From positions 5,226,001 through 5,290,000 of the forward strand of contig NC_016935.1 in the NCBI RefSeq assembly GCF_000250655.1: DNA of 64,000 nt, read 5' to 3'. The notes under the pieces are model-generated. The model did not search any database and was not told the origin of the DNA. It saw only the letters and a list, made by a program, of their open reading frames with translations. The position numbers were made by a program, and so were the translations under genes. Position 1 is the stretch's first letter, and every line of letters starts with the position of its first letter. The DNA is from Paenibacillus mucilaginosus 3016. GTDB taxonomy: Bacteria > Bacillota > Bacilli > Paenibacillales > NBRC-103111. Of this stretch, positions 1 through 7,844 are shown in pieces.

Positions 1-33
1 CTGACGGAGCACCCGCAGCCGCAGGTGGAGTGA
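1..33 (+). CDS. Possible C-terminal end of a plus-strand gene entering from the left
   Basis: Frame 1 is open from the first base to a TGA at 31-33 and reads LTEHPQPQVE. A gene on the left flank may end here, converging on the minus-strand arylsulfatase. Ten codons are too few to identify a family, and chance is a real alternative. Confidence 0.25.
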   Translation: MTEHPQPQVE

Positions 34-107
34 ATCATGATCATCCCTTCCAGCTCCCTTCCTGCTTTCCCTTCTGAATTCCGTCTGAGCTCAGCTTACA
101 GCGGCGT

Positions 108-2375
108 CTACTCCGTGGCAAGCTCCAGCTCGGCGGCCGCCTTCGCGTCCCATTCCGGCTTCGCGGTCACGTAGACCACCTTCTTCAGCTCACCGCCGAA
201 GCGGAAGGGCACCTGATACTGCGGCACGACCGGCGTCAGGCCGTTCTCGCCGATGTTGAACTGGCCGAAGGCAAAGCCGATCGCAGCACTGCCCTGCAGC
301 TTCCCTTCGCCCAGATGACGGTCCCCCAGGTACAGCCTGCCGGTGCCCTCGTTCTCTCCCTCCGGCGTGTAGACGAACCGGAGCTTCAATTCACCGGCCG
401 GCAGCTCTTCAGCCGATTCGATATACTGGTACCGCACGCCCTCGATGTTATTGCCGAAGACGAGGCGGTTGTCCTGGATATACCAGGCGTACCCGCCGGC
501 CCGGCCGCCGGAGGCGACGAGGACGCCTTCGGCCGAGATGTCGTCCCTGTAGATCTCCGCCGTGATCTCGAAGGCTTTGCCCCGGATGTCCGGCGACTTC
601 GACATCGGCAGTCCGAGCTCCGAGCGGTAGAAGACGCGCTCTCCGGGGGGCTGAGGTCCTTTTCGGGCCCCGAGGTTCTGCAGGATAGCTCTCATCGAGC
701 GGCGCTCCAGCGGAAGGAAGCCGTACTTCTCCGCTTCGGACCACCACAGCTGAACGAGCTCCTCCAGCTTCTCCGGATACTCGGCCGCCACATCGCGCAC
801 TTCGCTGAAATCCTCCGTCAAGCGGTACAGCTCCCACACGTCCTCCTCAAAATCGGTATCCGGCCGGTGAACCGCCACCGCCTTCCATCCCTCGTGGTAG
901 ATCGCCCGGTTGCCGACCATCTCGTAGATCTGTGTCGTCTTGCGGGTCGGCTCATCCCCGTCCTCGAAGGTGTAGGCGAGCGAGGTGCCGTGAATCGGCT
1001 GCTGCGGTACGCCTTTGTACTCCGCCGGTGCACTCAGGCCGGTCAGCTCCAGCACGGTCGGCACGATATCCGTCACGTGGTGATACTGTCCGCGGATGCC
1101 TCCGCCATCCTGTATCCGCTGCGGATAATGAATGATGAGCGGATCCTTCACTCCGCCGGCATGAACGAACGACTTGTACCACCGCAGCGGCGTATTGCCG
1201 ACCTGCGCCCAGCCCTTCGGATAATGGTTGTCGGCCAAGGGCGTTCCGATCTCGTCGATCCGGCTCAGCTTGGATTCGAGGGGTTCGGCCCCGTGCATAT
1301 CTCCCCAGTTGTTGACTGTCCCGTGATCGCCGCCCATCGAGCATGCCCCGTTGTCGGAGAGCAGGATGAAGAGCGTGTTGTCCAGCTGGCCGAAGTCCTT
1401 CAGGGCCTGCACAAGGCGGCCGACATGATGGTCCGTATGCTCCAGGAACCCGGCGAACGCTTCCTGCAGACGCGCATACAGCCGCTTCTGCTCCTCCGAA
1501 AGCTCCTCCCAAGGCAGTACGTCCGGGCTTCTCGGCGGCAGCTCCGCGTCCTGCGGAATGATCCCAAGCGCCTGCTGGCGGGCAAAATACTGCTCCCTCG
1601 CCAAGTCCCAGCCCTGGTCGAACCGGCCTTTGTACTTGTCGATATACTCCTTCGGCGCATGATGCGGCGCATGCGTCGCCCCGTACGCGAGGTAGCAGAA
1701 AAACGGCTTATCCGGAGCGGCGGTCTGCTGCTCGCGGATGTAATCGATCGCCTTGTCGGTCAGATCCTCTGTCAAATGGTAGCCGTCTTCGGCGCGTGCC
1801 GGCTGTTTCACCCGCTTGTTATCCTCGACCAGATCGGGGTTCCACTGCGAGGTGGCCCCGCCGAGGAAGCCGTAGAAGTGCTCGAAGCCGCGCCCGAGCG
1901 GCCAATTGTCGAACGGTCCGCTGAACGACTGCTCCTGGCTCGTATTCAGATGCCACTTGCCGACCGCAAAGGTGTTGTAGCCGTTCTCGACGAGAATCTC
2001 GCTGAGCAGGGCGGCGCTTTTGCTGACGCGGCCCCGGGCGTTCGGGAACCCGCTGTCGGCCATGAGCACGCTGCGCAGACCGACTGAGTGCGGATTGCGC
2101 CCGCTGAGCAGCGCCGCCCGGGTCGGGGAGCACAGCGCGGTCGTGTGGAAGTTATTATACCGCAGACCGCCCGCCGCGAGCGCATCAATGTTCGGCGTGG
2201 CGATGTCCGAGCCGTAGCAGCCAAGCTGGGCGAAGCCCAGGTCGTCGAGCAGGATGATGACGACGTTCGGGGCTCCGGGAGCGGCCCTGCCGCCCCGCTC
2301 CGTCCAGGAGGGTACGGACTCCTCGGTCGTCCGTCCGATGGTTCCTTCGAATGTTTCCTTTTCCCAATAGGCCAT
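108..2375 (-). CDS. Arylsulfatase, cytoplasmic, Cys-type
   Basis: A 755-residue sulfatase that hydrolyses sulfate esters to release sulfate. Metal-binding Asp44-Asp45 lie in ILLDDLGFAQLGCYG. The catalytic Cys82 is in the CSPTR motif that is converted to formylglycine in this family. The last ~160 residues form a beta-rich accessory domain, as in long AtsA-type enzymes. There is no signal peptide, so it should act in the cytoplasm on imported esters. I chose the ATG at 2375 because GGAGG lies 10 nt upstream; an in-frame ATG at 2435 without a clear site would add 20 residues. It is the last gene of a MarR/ABC importer operon. This arrangement resembles sulfate-ester uptake plus intracellular hydrolysis as known in pseudomonads. 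The maturation enzyme is not in the window. Confidence 0.93.
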   Translation of the reverse strand: MAYWEKETFEGTIGRTTEESVPSWTERGGRAAPGAPNVVIILLDDLGFAQLGCYGSDIATPNIDALAAGGLRYNNFHTTALCSPTRAALLSGRNPHSVGLRSVLMADSGFPNARGRVSKSAALLSEILVENGYNTFAVGKWHLNTSQEQSFSGPFDNWPLGRGFEHFYGFLGGATSQWNPDLVEDNKRVKQPARAEDGYHLTEDLTDKAIDYIREQQTAAPDKPFFCYLAYGATHAPHHAPKEYIDKYKGRFDQGWDLAREQYFARQQALGIIPQDAELPPRSPDVLPWEELSEEQKRLYARLQEAFAGFLEHTDHHVGRLVQALKDFGQLDNTLFILLSDNGACSMGGDHGTVNNWGDMHGAEPLESKLSRIDEIGTPLADNHYPKGWAQVGNTPLRWYKSFVHAGGVKDPLIIHYPQRIQDGGGIRGQYHHVTDIVPTVLELTGLSAPAEYKGVPQQPIHGTSLAYTFEDGDEPTRKTTQIYEMVGNRAIYHEGWKAVAVHRPDTDFEEDVWELYRLTEDFSEVRDVAAEYPEKLEELVQLWWSEAEKYGFLPLERRSMRAILQNLGARKGPQPPGERVFYRSELGLPMSKSPDIRGKAFEITAEIYRDDISAEGVLVASGGRAGGYAWYIQDNRLVFGNNIEGVRYQYIESAEELPAGELKLRFVYTPEGENEGTGRLYLGDRHLGEGKLQGSAAIGFAFGQFNIGENGLTPVVPQYQVPFRFGGELKKVVYVTAKPEWDAKAAAELELATE

Positions 2376-2471
2376 AGCGATCATTCCTCCGGATTTGAAT
2401 TCGTCTTGAGTCGATGCGTATTCATGCATGTTCATCTGCCGGGACAGCTGCCGACGGGTGATGCCGGCCGG

Positions 2472-3257
2472 TTATCTCAGCCTGCCGCGGAACGCCGTGC
2501 CTCCTGCAATCCCGTAGCGGGCCAGCACAGTGGAGCCGAACCAGTTCAGCAGCCGGTCGGTGAAGTAGCCCATGAGGCCGAGCGCGAAGAGGCCGACGAA
2601 GATCCAGTCCATTTTGAAATACAGACGCGCATTCCAGATCATGAAGCCGACGCCCTTATCGGCCGCAATCATCTCGGCTCCGATGATCGCCATGTACGAG
2701 GTGCTCATGGCAAGACGCACGCCGGTGAACATGTACGGCACGGTGGCCGGGATGATCACATGAAGCATCGTCTGCCACTCGGTGGCGCCCATGCTGCGGG
2801 CCGAGCGAATCTTGTCCTCCTCGATGGACAGCACGCCAGTCATCGTATTGAGAATGACGATGAATAAGGTCGAGTACAGGATCAGGATGATCTTCGACTG
2901 CTCCCCGATGCCGAACCACAGCATGAACAGGGTGATGAAGGCCAGGGGCGGGATGAAGCGGATGAAATTCAGGAACGGCTCCGTGAGCCTGCGGATCACG
3001 GTCACCCTCCCCATGATGAGCCCGACCGGAATGGCGATCAGACTGCCAAGGGACCAGCCGACGGCCACCCGGAACAGACTGGCGCCCATATACTGCCACA
3101 GCGATCCGTCCTTCGACAGCTCGATGGCGCCTAGAAGCGTCTGATAAGGTCCCGGGAGGAAGTCGGGGCTTGAAGCCAGGGAAAGCAGCTGCCATACGAT
3201 CAAGCCGATGATCCAGGTCAGGATTCCCGTGTTGATGATTCGGTTCACTGCGCGCAT
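2472..3257 (-). CDS. ABC transporter permease, SsuC/TauC type
   Basis: A 261-residue inner-membrane permease of the sulfonate/taurine/nitrate importer class. It has about six hydrophobic segments. The cytoplasmic coupling loop follows the EEDKIRSARSMGATEWQT stretch (EAA-like motif). The start at 3257 is preceded by AGGAGG at 9 nt; the upstream in-frame ATG at 3311 lies inside the ATPase gene end and has no site. It sits 13 nt after the ATPase gene and 96 nt before the arylsulfatase, so it belongs to one transcription unit with both. The substrate is inferred as a sulfate ester or sulfonate from the operon, not from the protein itself. Confidence 0.92.
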   Translation of the reverse strand: MRAVNRIINTGILTWIIGLIVWQLLSLASSPDFLPGPYQTLLGAIELSKDGSLWQYMGASLFRVAVGWSLGSLIAIPVGLIMGRVTVIRRLTEPFLNFIRFIPPLAFITLFMLWFGIGEQSKIILILYSTLFIVILNTMTGVLSIEEDKIRSARSMGATEWQTMLHVIIPATVPYMFTGVRLAMSTSYMAIIGAEMIAADKGVGFMIWNARLYFKMDWIFVGLFALGLMGYFTDRLLNWFGSTVLARYGIAGGTAFRGRLR

Positions 3258-3270
3258 GCTGTGCCGCCTC

Positions 3271-4056
3271 CTATTCGTCAAAGTGTCTCTGTATCGTCTC
3301 GTACAGCTCATGGAATCTCGGATCCGACAGCTCGCGCGGATAGGAGAGCGGGACCTCGTGGATATCCGAGATGCGGGAGGCCGGACCTACCGACATGACC
3401 CCGATCCGCTGGCCGAGCAGCAGCGCTTCCTGCAGATCGTGCGTGACGAAGATGACGGTCTTGCCGGTCTGCTGCCAGATGCGGATGAGCTCCTTCTGCA
3501 TCGTCCGGCGGGTCATGGCGTCCAGTGCCCCGAACGGCTCATCCATAAGCAGGATCGAGGAGTTCAGGGCGAGCACCCGGGCCAGCTGGACCCGCTGCTT
3601 CATGCCGCCGGAGAGCTCGCGGGGGAATTTGTTCTCGTGCCCCTTGAGGCCTACGAGCCCGATGTAATGGTCGGATACTTCCCGGCGCTCCGCCTTCGGC
3701 GTCTTCTTCATCTTCAGTCCGAACTCGACGTTCTCCCGGACGGTCAGCCACGGGAACAGCGACGCGTCCGCCTGCTGGAAGACCATCGCCCGGTCCCGCC
3801 CGGGGCGGGAGATCTCCTCCCCGTCGATCGTCAGCTTGCCCTCCGTCTTCGCCACGAATCCGGCGATGATATTGAGCAGCGTTGATTTGCCGCAGCCGCT
3901 CGGGCCCAGGAGGACGAAGAACTCGCCGCCTTTGACTACCAGGTCGACTCCCTTAATAATGTAATGGGGCTCGGTGCCGGCTTGCCCGGTATAGCTTTTG
4001 TGCAGCTGGTTGATCTGTATGGTCTTGGCTGCGGCTGCGGCCGATATCGTTGACAT
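3271..4056 (-). CDS. ABC transporter ATP-binding protein, SsuB/TauB type
   Basis: A 261-residue nucleotide-binding subunit that would energise the adjoining permease. Walker A is GPSGCGKST, the Q-loop is MVFQQADASLFPW, the signature is LSGGMKQRVQLARVL, Walker B is SILLMDEPFGALD, and the switch His is in VTHDLQEALLL. This order and length are standard for the nitrate/sulfonate/taurine branch. AGGAGG is well placed before the ATG. It sits between the binding lipoprotein and the permease on the same strand. Specificity for sulfonate versus aryl sulfate cannot be read from this subunit. Confidence 0.94.
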   Translation of the reverse strand: MSTISAAAAAKTIQINQLHKSYTGQAGTEPHYIIKGVDLVVKGGEFFVLLGPSGCGKSTLLNIIAGFVAKTEGKLTIDGEEISRPGRDRAMVFQQADASLFPWLTVRENVEFGLKMKKTPKAERREVSDHYIGLVGLKGHENKFPRELSGGMKQRVQLARVLALNSSILLMDEPFGALDAMTRRTMQKELIRIWQQTGKTVIFVTHDLQEALLLGQRIGVMSVGPASRISDIHEVPLSYPRELSDPRFHELYETIQRHFDE

Positions 4057-4103
4057 TCGAGATTTCCTCCTTCTTCTATGGGGCGCTCCGGTACTTCCTT
4101 TCG

Positions 4104-5168
4104 TTAAGGCTTGTAAGTGACACTCTCCGGCAGCGCCTTTTTCAGCGGCTCCACGTTGATTTTGCTCTTGAGATCATAGCTGCCCTTGAGAATGCCCTGG
4201 TCCTGCAGCCACTTCTGCATCTCGCTCAAATGCTCGTAATCCTCCTGGGTGAAGCCCACCACATAGGATGCGGCCTCCAGGTCCTTCAGCACGCCCGCCT
4301 GCGGCAGCTTGATCTTGTCGAAGAGCAGCTGCGCCGTTTCCTGCTTGTGGCCGCCGATATAATCGGTCGCCTCCTTCAGCGCCTTGAGCGTACCCGCCGC
4401 CGCATCCGGATGCTGCTCCACGAAGGAACGCCGGGCTACAAGGAACGCCTTGACATATACTCCGGTCTTCGAGCTGTCCACGAGCTCCTTGACGCCCTCC
4501 ACTTCCTTCAGCTTCTCTCGCACGGCGCCGCTCGCCCAGATCGCATCCATCTGCCCCCGCTTCAAGGCCACCAGCGCTTCGTCCGGCGAAGAGTAGTTCA
4601 CATACGTTACCTTGTCTTTGGGGATGCCGAGCTTCTCGAGGTATTTGGCCCATACGTATTCGAAGACGGTTCCTCTGGCGACGCCAAGCTTCTTGCCGGC
4701 GAGGTCCTGCTCGCTGTTGATCCCGCTTCTCACGAGCAGCACACTGTTCTTCGCCGAGACCTCATTGGCCCTGGAGAGTGTCCCAAGGATCACCATATCC
4801 CCCTTGCCGAGCGAATTCAGCAGCGCGTAGTCCGCCGCCGAGCCCACATCCGCCCGGTCAACCAGCAGGGCGTTCAGCGTGTCGATGCCATAAGGGAAAT
4901 CGAAGGTCTTGGCCTGCACCCCGTTCTTCCCGAAGTAGCCCTGCTCCACCGCCACCCGGGACTGCGGCGACCCTGTAGCCGCCGTATCCAGCGCGAATTG
5001 GACGTCAACCTGCTTGACGGCCGCCGCTGCCGCGCTCTTCTCCTGACCCGCTGCGGCTCCCGTCTCCTTCACTCCGGCATTCCCGCCGCAGCCCGCCGTA
5101 ATGGCGAGCAGCACCGCTGCCGCCGTCAAACCGAATACCGAACTCTTTTTTCTTTTGGTGACCTTCAT
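4104..5168 (-). CDS. Substrate-binding lipoprotein of the sulfonate/sulfate-ester ABC importer
   Basis: A 354-residue binding protein of the SsuA/TauA/NMT1-like class. It begins with basic MKVTKRKKSS, a hydrophobic stretch and the lipobox LLAITAGC, so the mature protein is a lipid-anchored exported receptor. The body shows the typical repeat-lobe pattern (FPYGIDTLNALL, GSAADYALLNSL, GKKLGVARGTVFEY). GGGAG lies 9 nt before the ATG at 5168; a longer frame from 5228 overlaps the MarR gene end and would spoil the signal peptide. It follows the MarR gene by 31 nt. It should capture the organosulfur substrate passed to the permease and finally to the arylsulfatase. Confidence 0.92.
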   Translation of the reverse strand: MKVTKRKKSSVFGLTAAAVLLAITAGCGGNAGVKETGAAAGQEKSAAAAAVKQVDVQFALDTAATGSPQSRVAVEQGYFGKNGVQAKTFDFPYGIDTLNALLVDRADVGSAADYALLNSLGKGDMVILGTLSRANEVSAKNSVLLVRSGINSEQDLAGKKLGVARGTVFEYVWAKYLEKLGIPKDKVTYVNYSSPDEALVALKRGQMDAIWASGAVREKLKEVEGVKELVDSSKTGVYVKAFLVARRSFVEQHPDAAAGTLKALKEATDYIGGHKQETAQLLFDKIKLPQAGVLKDLEAASYVVGFTQEDYEHLSEMQKWLQDQGILKGSYDLKSKINVEPLKKALPESVTYKP

Positions 5169-5199
5169 GACCCACTTCTCCCTATCGTCGTTGATTTCG

Positions 5200-5733
5200 T
5201 TAACGTGCGGTTGACTCTCGCTCTCCATGAGCCTCTGTCACGTCTTCAAAGCCCTCCAGCTTCACGGCCAGATCGGTCCGCATCGTCTCCGCATACCATT
5301 CCAGATTGCGGTACAGCTTCGTGCTCAGCTTCAGCAGCCACTCCAGCTCTTCTTCCGTGAAGTCCCGGAACAAGTGCTTCAGATGCATGCCCGGCTGCCC
5401 GGACTGCCTCAGCGTTTCGAGCAGCCGGAGCCCTTTCCCGGTGATCGACAGAACTACCGTCCTGCGGTCCTCTTCCGGCCTGCGCCTCTCGATCATTCCC
5501 CCGGCGACCAGCTTGTCGCAGAGCGCGGTCATCGCCCCCGGGGAGAAGTCCAGCTCCTCGGCGAGCTGCCCGGCCTTGAGCGGACCTTCAACGGACAGCT
5601 TGCGCAGCACCTCCAGCTGGGGGAGCGTCATCCCGTTCAGGAAGACAACCTTATCCCGCTCCACCACAAACCGGCGGATCATCCGGCGCAGCTGCGTGTC
5701 GGCTTCGCTGCCCAGCCCTTTCTGTTGGCTCAT
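5200..5733 (-). CDS. MarR-family transcriptional regulator
   Basis: A 177-residue winged-helix regulator. The recognition region GPLKAGQLAEELDFSPGAMTALCDKLVAGG is followed by the wing ERRRPEEDRRTVVLSIT, both typical of MarR proteins. It opens the sulfur operon and probably autoregulates it, which is inference from position. The ATG at 5733 has AGAGGAG about 9 nt upstream. An open frame continues 51 codons further upstream to 5886, but that part overlaps the leader terminator and is more likely non-coding or a short upstream reading frame. Confidence 0.9.
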   Translation of the reverse strand: MSQQKGLGSEADTQLRRMIRRFVVERDKVVFLNGMTLPQLEVLRKLSVEGPLKAGQLAEELDFSPGAMTALCDKLVAGGMIERRRPEEDRRTVVLSITGKGLRLLETLRQSGQPGMHLKHLFRDFTEEELEWLLKLSTKLYRNLEWYAETMRTDLAVKLEGFEDVTEAHGERESTAR

Positions 5734-5763
5734 CCTGCTGTGCTCCTCTCCCTCTCCGATGCA

Positions 5764-5816
5764 AATAAAAAGGCCCCCATAGTCCCTGCTCGCGGTCGAG
5801 TCAAGGGATGGAGGCC
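5764..5816 (-). terminator. Leader terminator/attenuator upstream of the MarR-ABC-sulfatase operon
   Basis: On the minus strand a long imperfect stem starting GGCCTCCATCCC and ending GGGACTATGGGGGCC is followed by TTTTTATTT, about 30 nt before the MarR start codon. A terminator between promoter and first gene implies conditional read-through. Two small hairpins (GCCG/CGGC and CTGG/CCAG) lie just upstream. I could not match it to a known riboswitch class. Confidence 0.7.
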
Positions 5817-5876
5817 GCTGGTGGTTCCAGTAGGCTTGCCGATTTATTACGGCATCGAATATTTTGCTGTAAAAAT

Positions 5877-5905
5877 AATCTATCATTATAATTCCGATGC
5901 GTCAA
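5877..5905 (-). promoter_or_regulatory. Probable sigma-A promoter of the MarR-ABC-sulfatase operon
   Basis: TTGACG (5900-5905) is separated by 17 nt from TAGATT (5877-5882). A TATAAT (5885-5890) also lies here but is only 9 nt from that -35. Transcription would start near 5870 and give a leader of about 140 nt containing the terminator. Confidence 0.5.
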
Positions 5906-5962
5906 GTAGGTGTTTGAGATTTATGGTTATGGTGAGGTCCGCACTCGCTTGCGTTCCCTGTC

Positions 5963-6002
5963 AATAAAAAAAACCCGACACAAGCTGGCGCTTGAACGGG
6001 TT
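5963..6002 (-). terminator. Intrinsic terminator after the small membrane-protein gene
   Basis: On the minus strand AACCCG and CGGGTT close an inner CAAGC/GCTTG stem and are followed by eight T. It lies 11 nt after the end of the two-helix reading frame at 6014-6180, and the next promoter follows it. Confidence 0.8.
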
Positions 6003-6013
6003 ATGGAAGACAG

Positions 6014-6180
6014 TCACGTGATGATGTTCACGGCATTGAGGATGGAGATGATCAGAAGTGCGATGAGAAACGCATTTCTTTTTTATAACGGAACCAGGTG
6101 TTCGAACGGAATCTTACCCATTGGATGATCAGCGCATAAACAGCCAAACCTGCATTCAGTCCAATAACCCAAAGGACCAT
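6014..6180 (-). pseudogene. Small two-helix membrane protein, broken by a -1 shift at an A-run
   Basis: ATG at 6180 follows AGGAG by 8 nt and a TATAAT box. It encodes MVLWVIGLNAGLAVYALIIQ and a basic linker, then in zero frame ends at a TGA (6052-6054) after 42 residues. Reading on in the -1 frame from the run of six A (codons TAT AAA AAA G) gives RNAFLIALLIISILNAVNII, a second clean transmembrane helix, and stops at 6014. One extra A would restore a 55-residue protein with two helices. Either the gene has lost a base, the sequence has an error, or the ribosome slips on the A-run. It has its own promoter and terminator. No family was recognised. Confidence 0.5.
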
Positions 6181-6202
6181 GGGATCAGCTCCTCACCCTT
6201 TC

Positions 6203-6208
6203 ATTATA
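6203..6208 (-). promoter_or_regulatory. -10 box of the small membrane-protein gene
   Basis: A perfect TATAAT on the minus strand lies about 10 nt upstream of the AGGAG of the 6014-6180 gene. No good -35 is visible; that position falls in the terminator of the upstream sulfatase. The untranslated leader would be very short. Confidence 0.45.
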
Positions 6209-6211
6209 CAG

Positions 6212-6239
6212 CAAAAGCCCGACTGAAAGCAGTCGGGCA
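6212..6239 (-). terminator. Terminator of the PL4/ABC/sulfatase operon
   Basis: GCCCGACT and AGTCGGGC form a perfect 8-bp stem around a 6-nt loop, followed on the minus strand by TTTT. It lies about 35 nt after the sulfatase stop codon. Confidence 0.8.
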
Positions 6240-6272
6240 GTCGGGTTTCTTGATTAGGGCTTCGGCGTCTCC

Positions 6273-7796
6273 CTACTCCCCCAGCGCCTCATACCCGTGC
6301 CGGTCGTAAAAGAACGGGCCGCGTGACCAGGCGGCGGCCAGATGCATCAGGAGGTCGGCCGTCATCCGCTCCCGGATGGCAGCGTGGCGTTCATCGCCGT
6401 ACAGGTTGCGCCACTCGTTCGGGTCTTCCGCCAGGTGATACAGCTCGCCCTGGTACGCATCCACATGGCTGACGGCTTCGCTAATCGCATGCGGCAGGTA
6501 GAGAATCAGCTTCCACTCCTTCTTCCGCCACATGAGCGAGGGGGCCGAGTGGCGCGCAGGGGCTCCCTTGCCGTGGAACTCGCAGAAGGTGCCGAGGCGC
6601 TGCCGCTCCCCGAGCAGGTCCAGCCCCGGCAGCAGCGGATTGCGGGGCAGCCCGGCCGCCTGCGACAGCGTCGGCACGAGGTCGACCAGCTCCGCCGGCC
6701 GGTCGTCGACCGTACCCCGCAGCGCCGGGGGCACATAGGTGCCGGAGAGGATCAGCGGCACCCGTACGCTGCTGTCATAGAGGCAGTACTTGGTGAAGCG
6801 GTAGCGGCGCTCCCCCAGCATCTCGCCATGGTCGGAACAGAAGACGATCAGGGCGTTGTCCAGCCGTCCGCGCTCCCGCAGCTCGTCCAGGACGCGGCCA
6901 AAGTAGTGGTCGAGCCATGAGCAGTTGGCCCAGTACCTGAGCGTCGTGCGGCGGCGTTCGAGCGGCGTCATCGCTTCCCACACCCGCCGTTTCTCTAAGT
7001 AAGCGGCGGCTGAATGCGCATTCAAAGCATCCGAAGCCGCCAGATGGGTGCCGGCTTCCTCCTCCCACGGCGGCTGAGGCAGGTCCGGAATGTCCTCGAT
7101 CCGGTACAGCCGCTCGAACGCCTCGGGCACATTGAAGCCGGCATGCGGCTTCAGGAAGGACAAGTACAGGAAGAGCGGCCGCTCCTTATCCAACCCTTCC
7201 CGCACGAACTGCAGGCACTGCTCCGCGACCCATCCGTCGCGGTGATGCTCCATCGGGACCCGGCTGGTGCAGCCGATATACCCGTTCGCATTCTCTTCGC
7301 CGCCGCCGAAGTCCCGGGTCTCCTCGTAGTAGGCGGCCAGCCCCTCCGGCTCGGCATCGCCCATCATCACGGCGCCCTGCTCATAGTGGCCGCTGTCCCG
7401 GGCCAGGCCGACCGCACGCACCTCGAACCCGCGTGTCGGCGGCTCGGGGTTGTGCAGGCCGTGGTTCCAGTGCGTCTTGCCGAAGCCGGCGGTCTGGTAG
7501 CCGGCGCTGCGCATCAGCTCCGGCAGCGGAACGGACGGCAGCTTCTCTTCGTCGTAGAGGCCTCCGTGGTTTGTGCGCACCCCGAGCTGGGACGGGTACA
7601 GCCCCAGCATCATGGAGCTGCGGCTCGGCACGCACATCGGCGCCTGGCACACGGCCTGGCTGTAGACGATGCCTTCCTCCGCCAGCCGGTCAATGGCCGG
7701 CGTCTTGATCTGCTCGTTGAACTTCCCGATGCAGTCCCAGCGCTGCTGGTCGGTCATCAGGAAGATGATATCCGGTTGGTCTGTCGGATTGGACAT
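6273..7796 (-). CDS. Sulfatase, cytoplasmic, in the polysaccharide operon
   Basis: A 507-residue alkaline-phosphatase-superfamily sulfatase. MTDQQRWD near the N-terminus carries metal-binding Asp16, and CVPSR carries the catalytic Cys55 that becomes formylglycine. FLYLSFLKPHAGF and VFCSDHGEMLG supply further active-site positions known in the family. There is no signal peptide, so it should act on material already imported. It lies 48 nt behind an Lpl-type permease gene and is the last gene before a terminator. The likely role is desulfation of imported oligosaccharides. The exact substrate (sulfated rhamnogalacturonan- or ulvan-like fragments) is inference. The ribosome site is weak, with AAGGG 12 nt before ATG. 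Confidence 0.92.
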   Translation of the reverse strand: MSNPTDQPDIIFLMTDQQRWDCIGKFNEQIKTPAIDRLAEEGIVYSQAVCQAPMCVPSRSSMMLGLYPSQLGVRTNHGGLYDEEKLPSVPLPELMRSAGYQTAGFGKTHWNHGLHNPEPPTRGFEVRAVGLARDSGHYEQGAVMMGDAEPEGLAAYYEETRDFGGGEENANGYIGCTSRVPMEHHRDGWVAEQCLQFVREGLDKERPLFLYLSFLKPHAGFNVPEAFERLYRIEDIPDLPQPPWEEEAGTHLAASDALNAHSAAAYLEKRRVWEAMTPLERRRTTLRYWANCSWLDHYFGRVLDELRERGRLDNALIVFCSDHGEMLGERRYRFTKYCLYDSSVRVPLILSGTYVPPALRGTVDDRPAELVDLVPTLSQAAGLPRNPLLPGLDLLGERQRLGTFCEFHGKGAPARHSAPSLMWRKKEWKLILYLPHAISEAVSHVDAYQGELYHLAEDPNEWRNLYGDERHAAIRERMTADLLMHLAAAWSRGPFFYDRHGYEALGE

Positions 7797-7844
7797 GGCT
7801 GCTGACTTCCCTTCTCCTCAAGCTGACTTGTTGGGTACATCCCG

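Noticed and set aside
315..2087. A 590-codon plus-strand frame opposite the arylsulfatase
   Set aside because: No motifs and low-complexity Arg/Leu composition; the minus strand carries a complete sulfatase with active-site residues.
5764..5880. S-box (SAM) riboswitch before the sulfur operon
   Set aside because: The hallmark S-box core sequences are absent. Only a generic terminator and two small hairpins are present.
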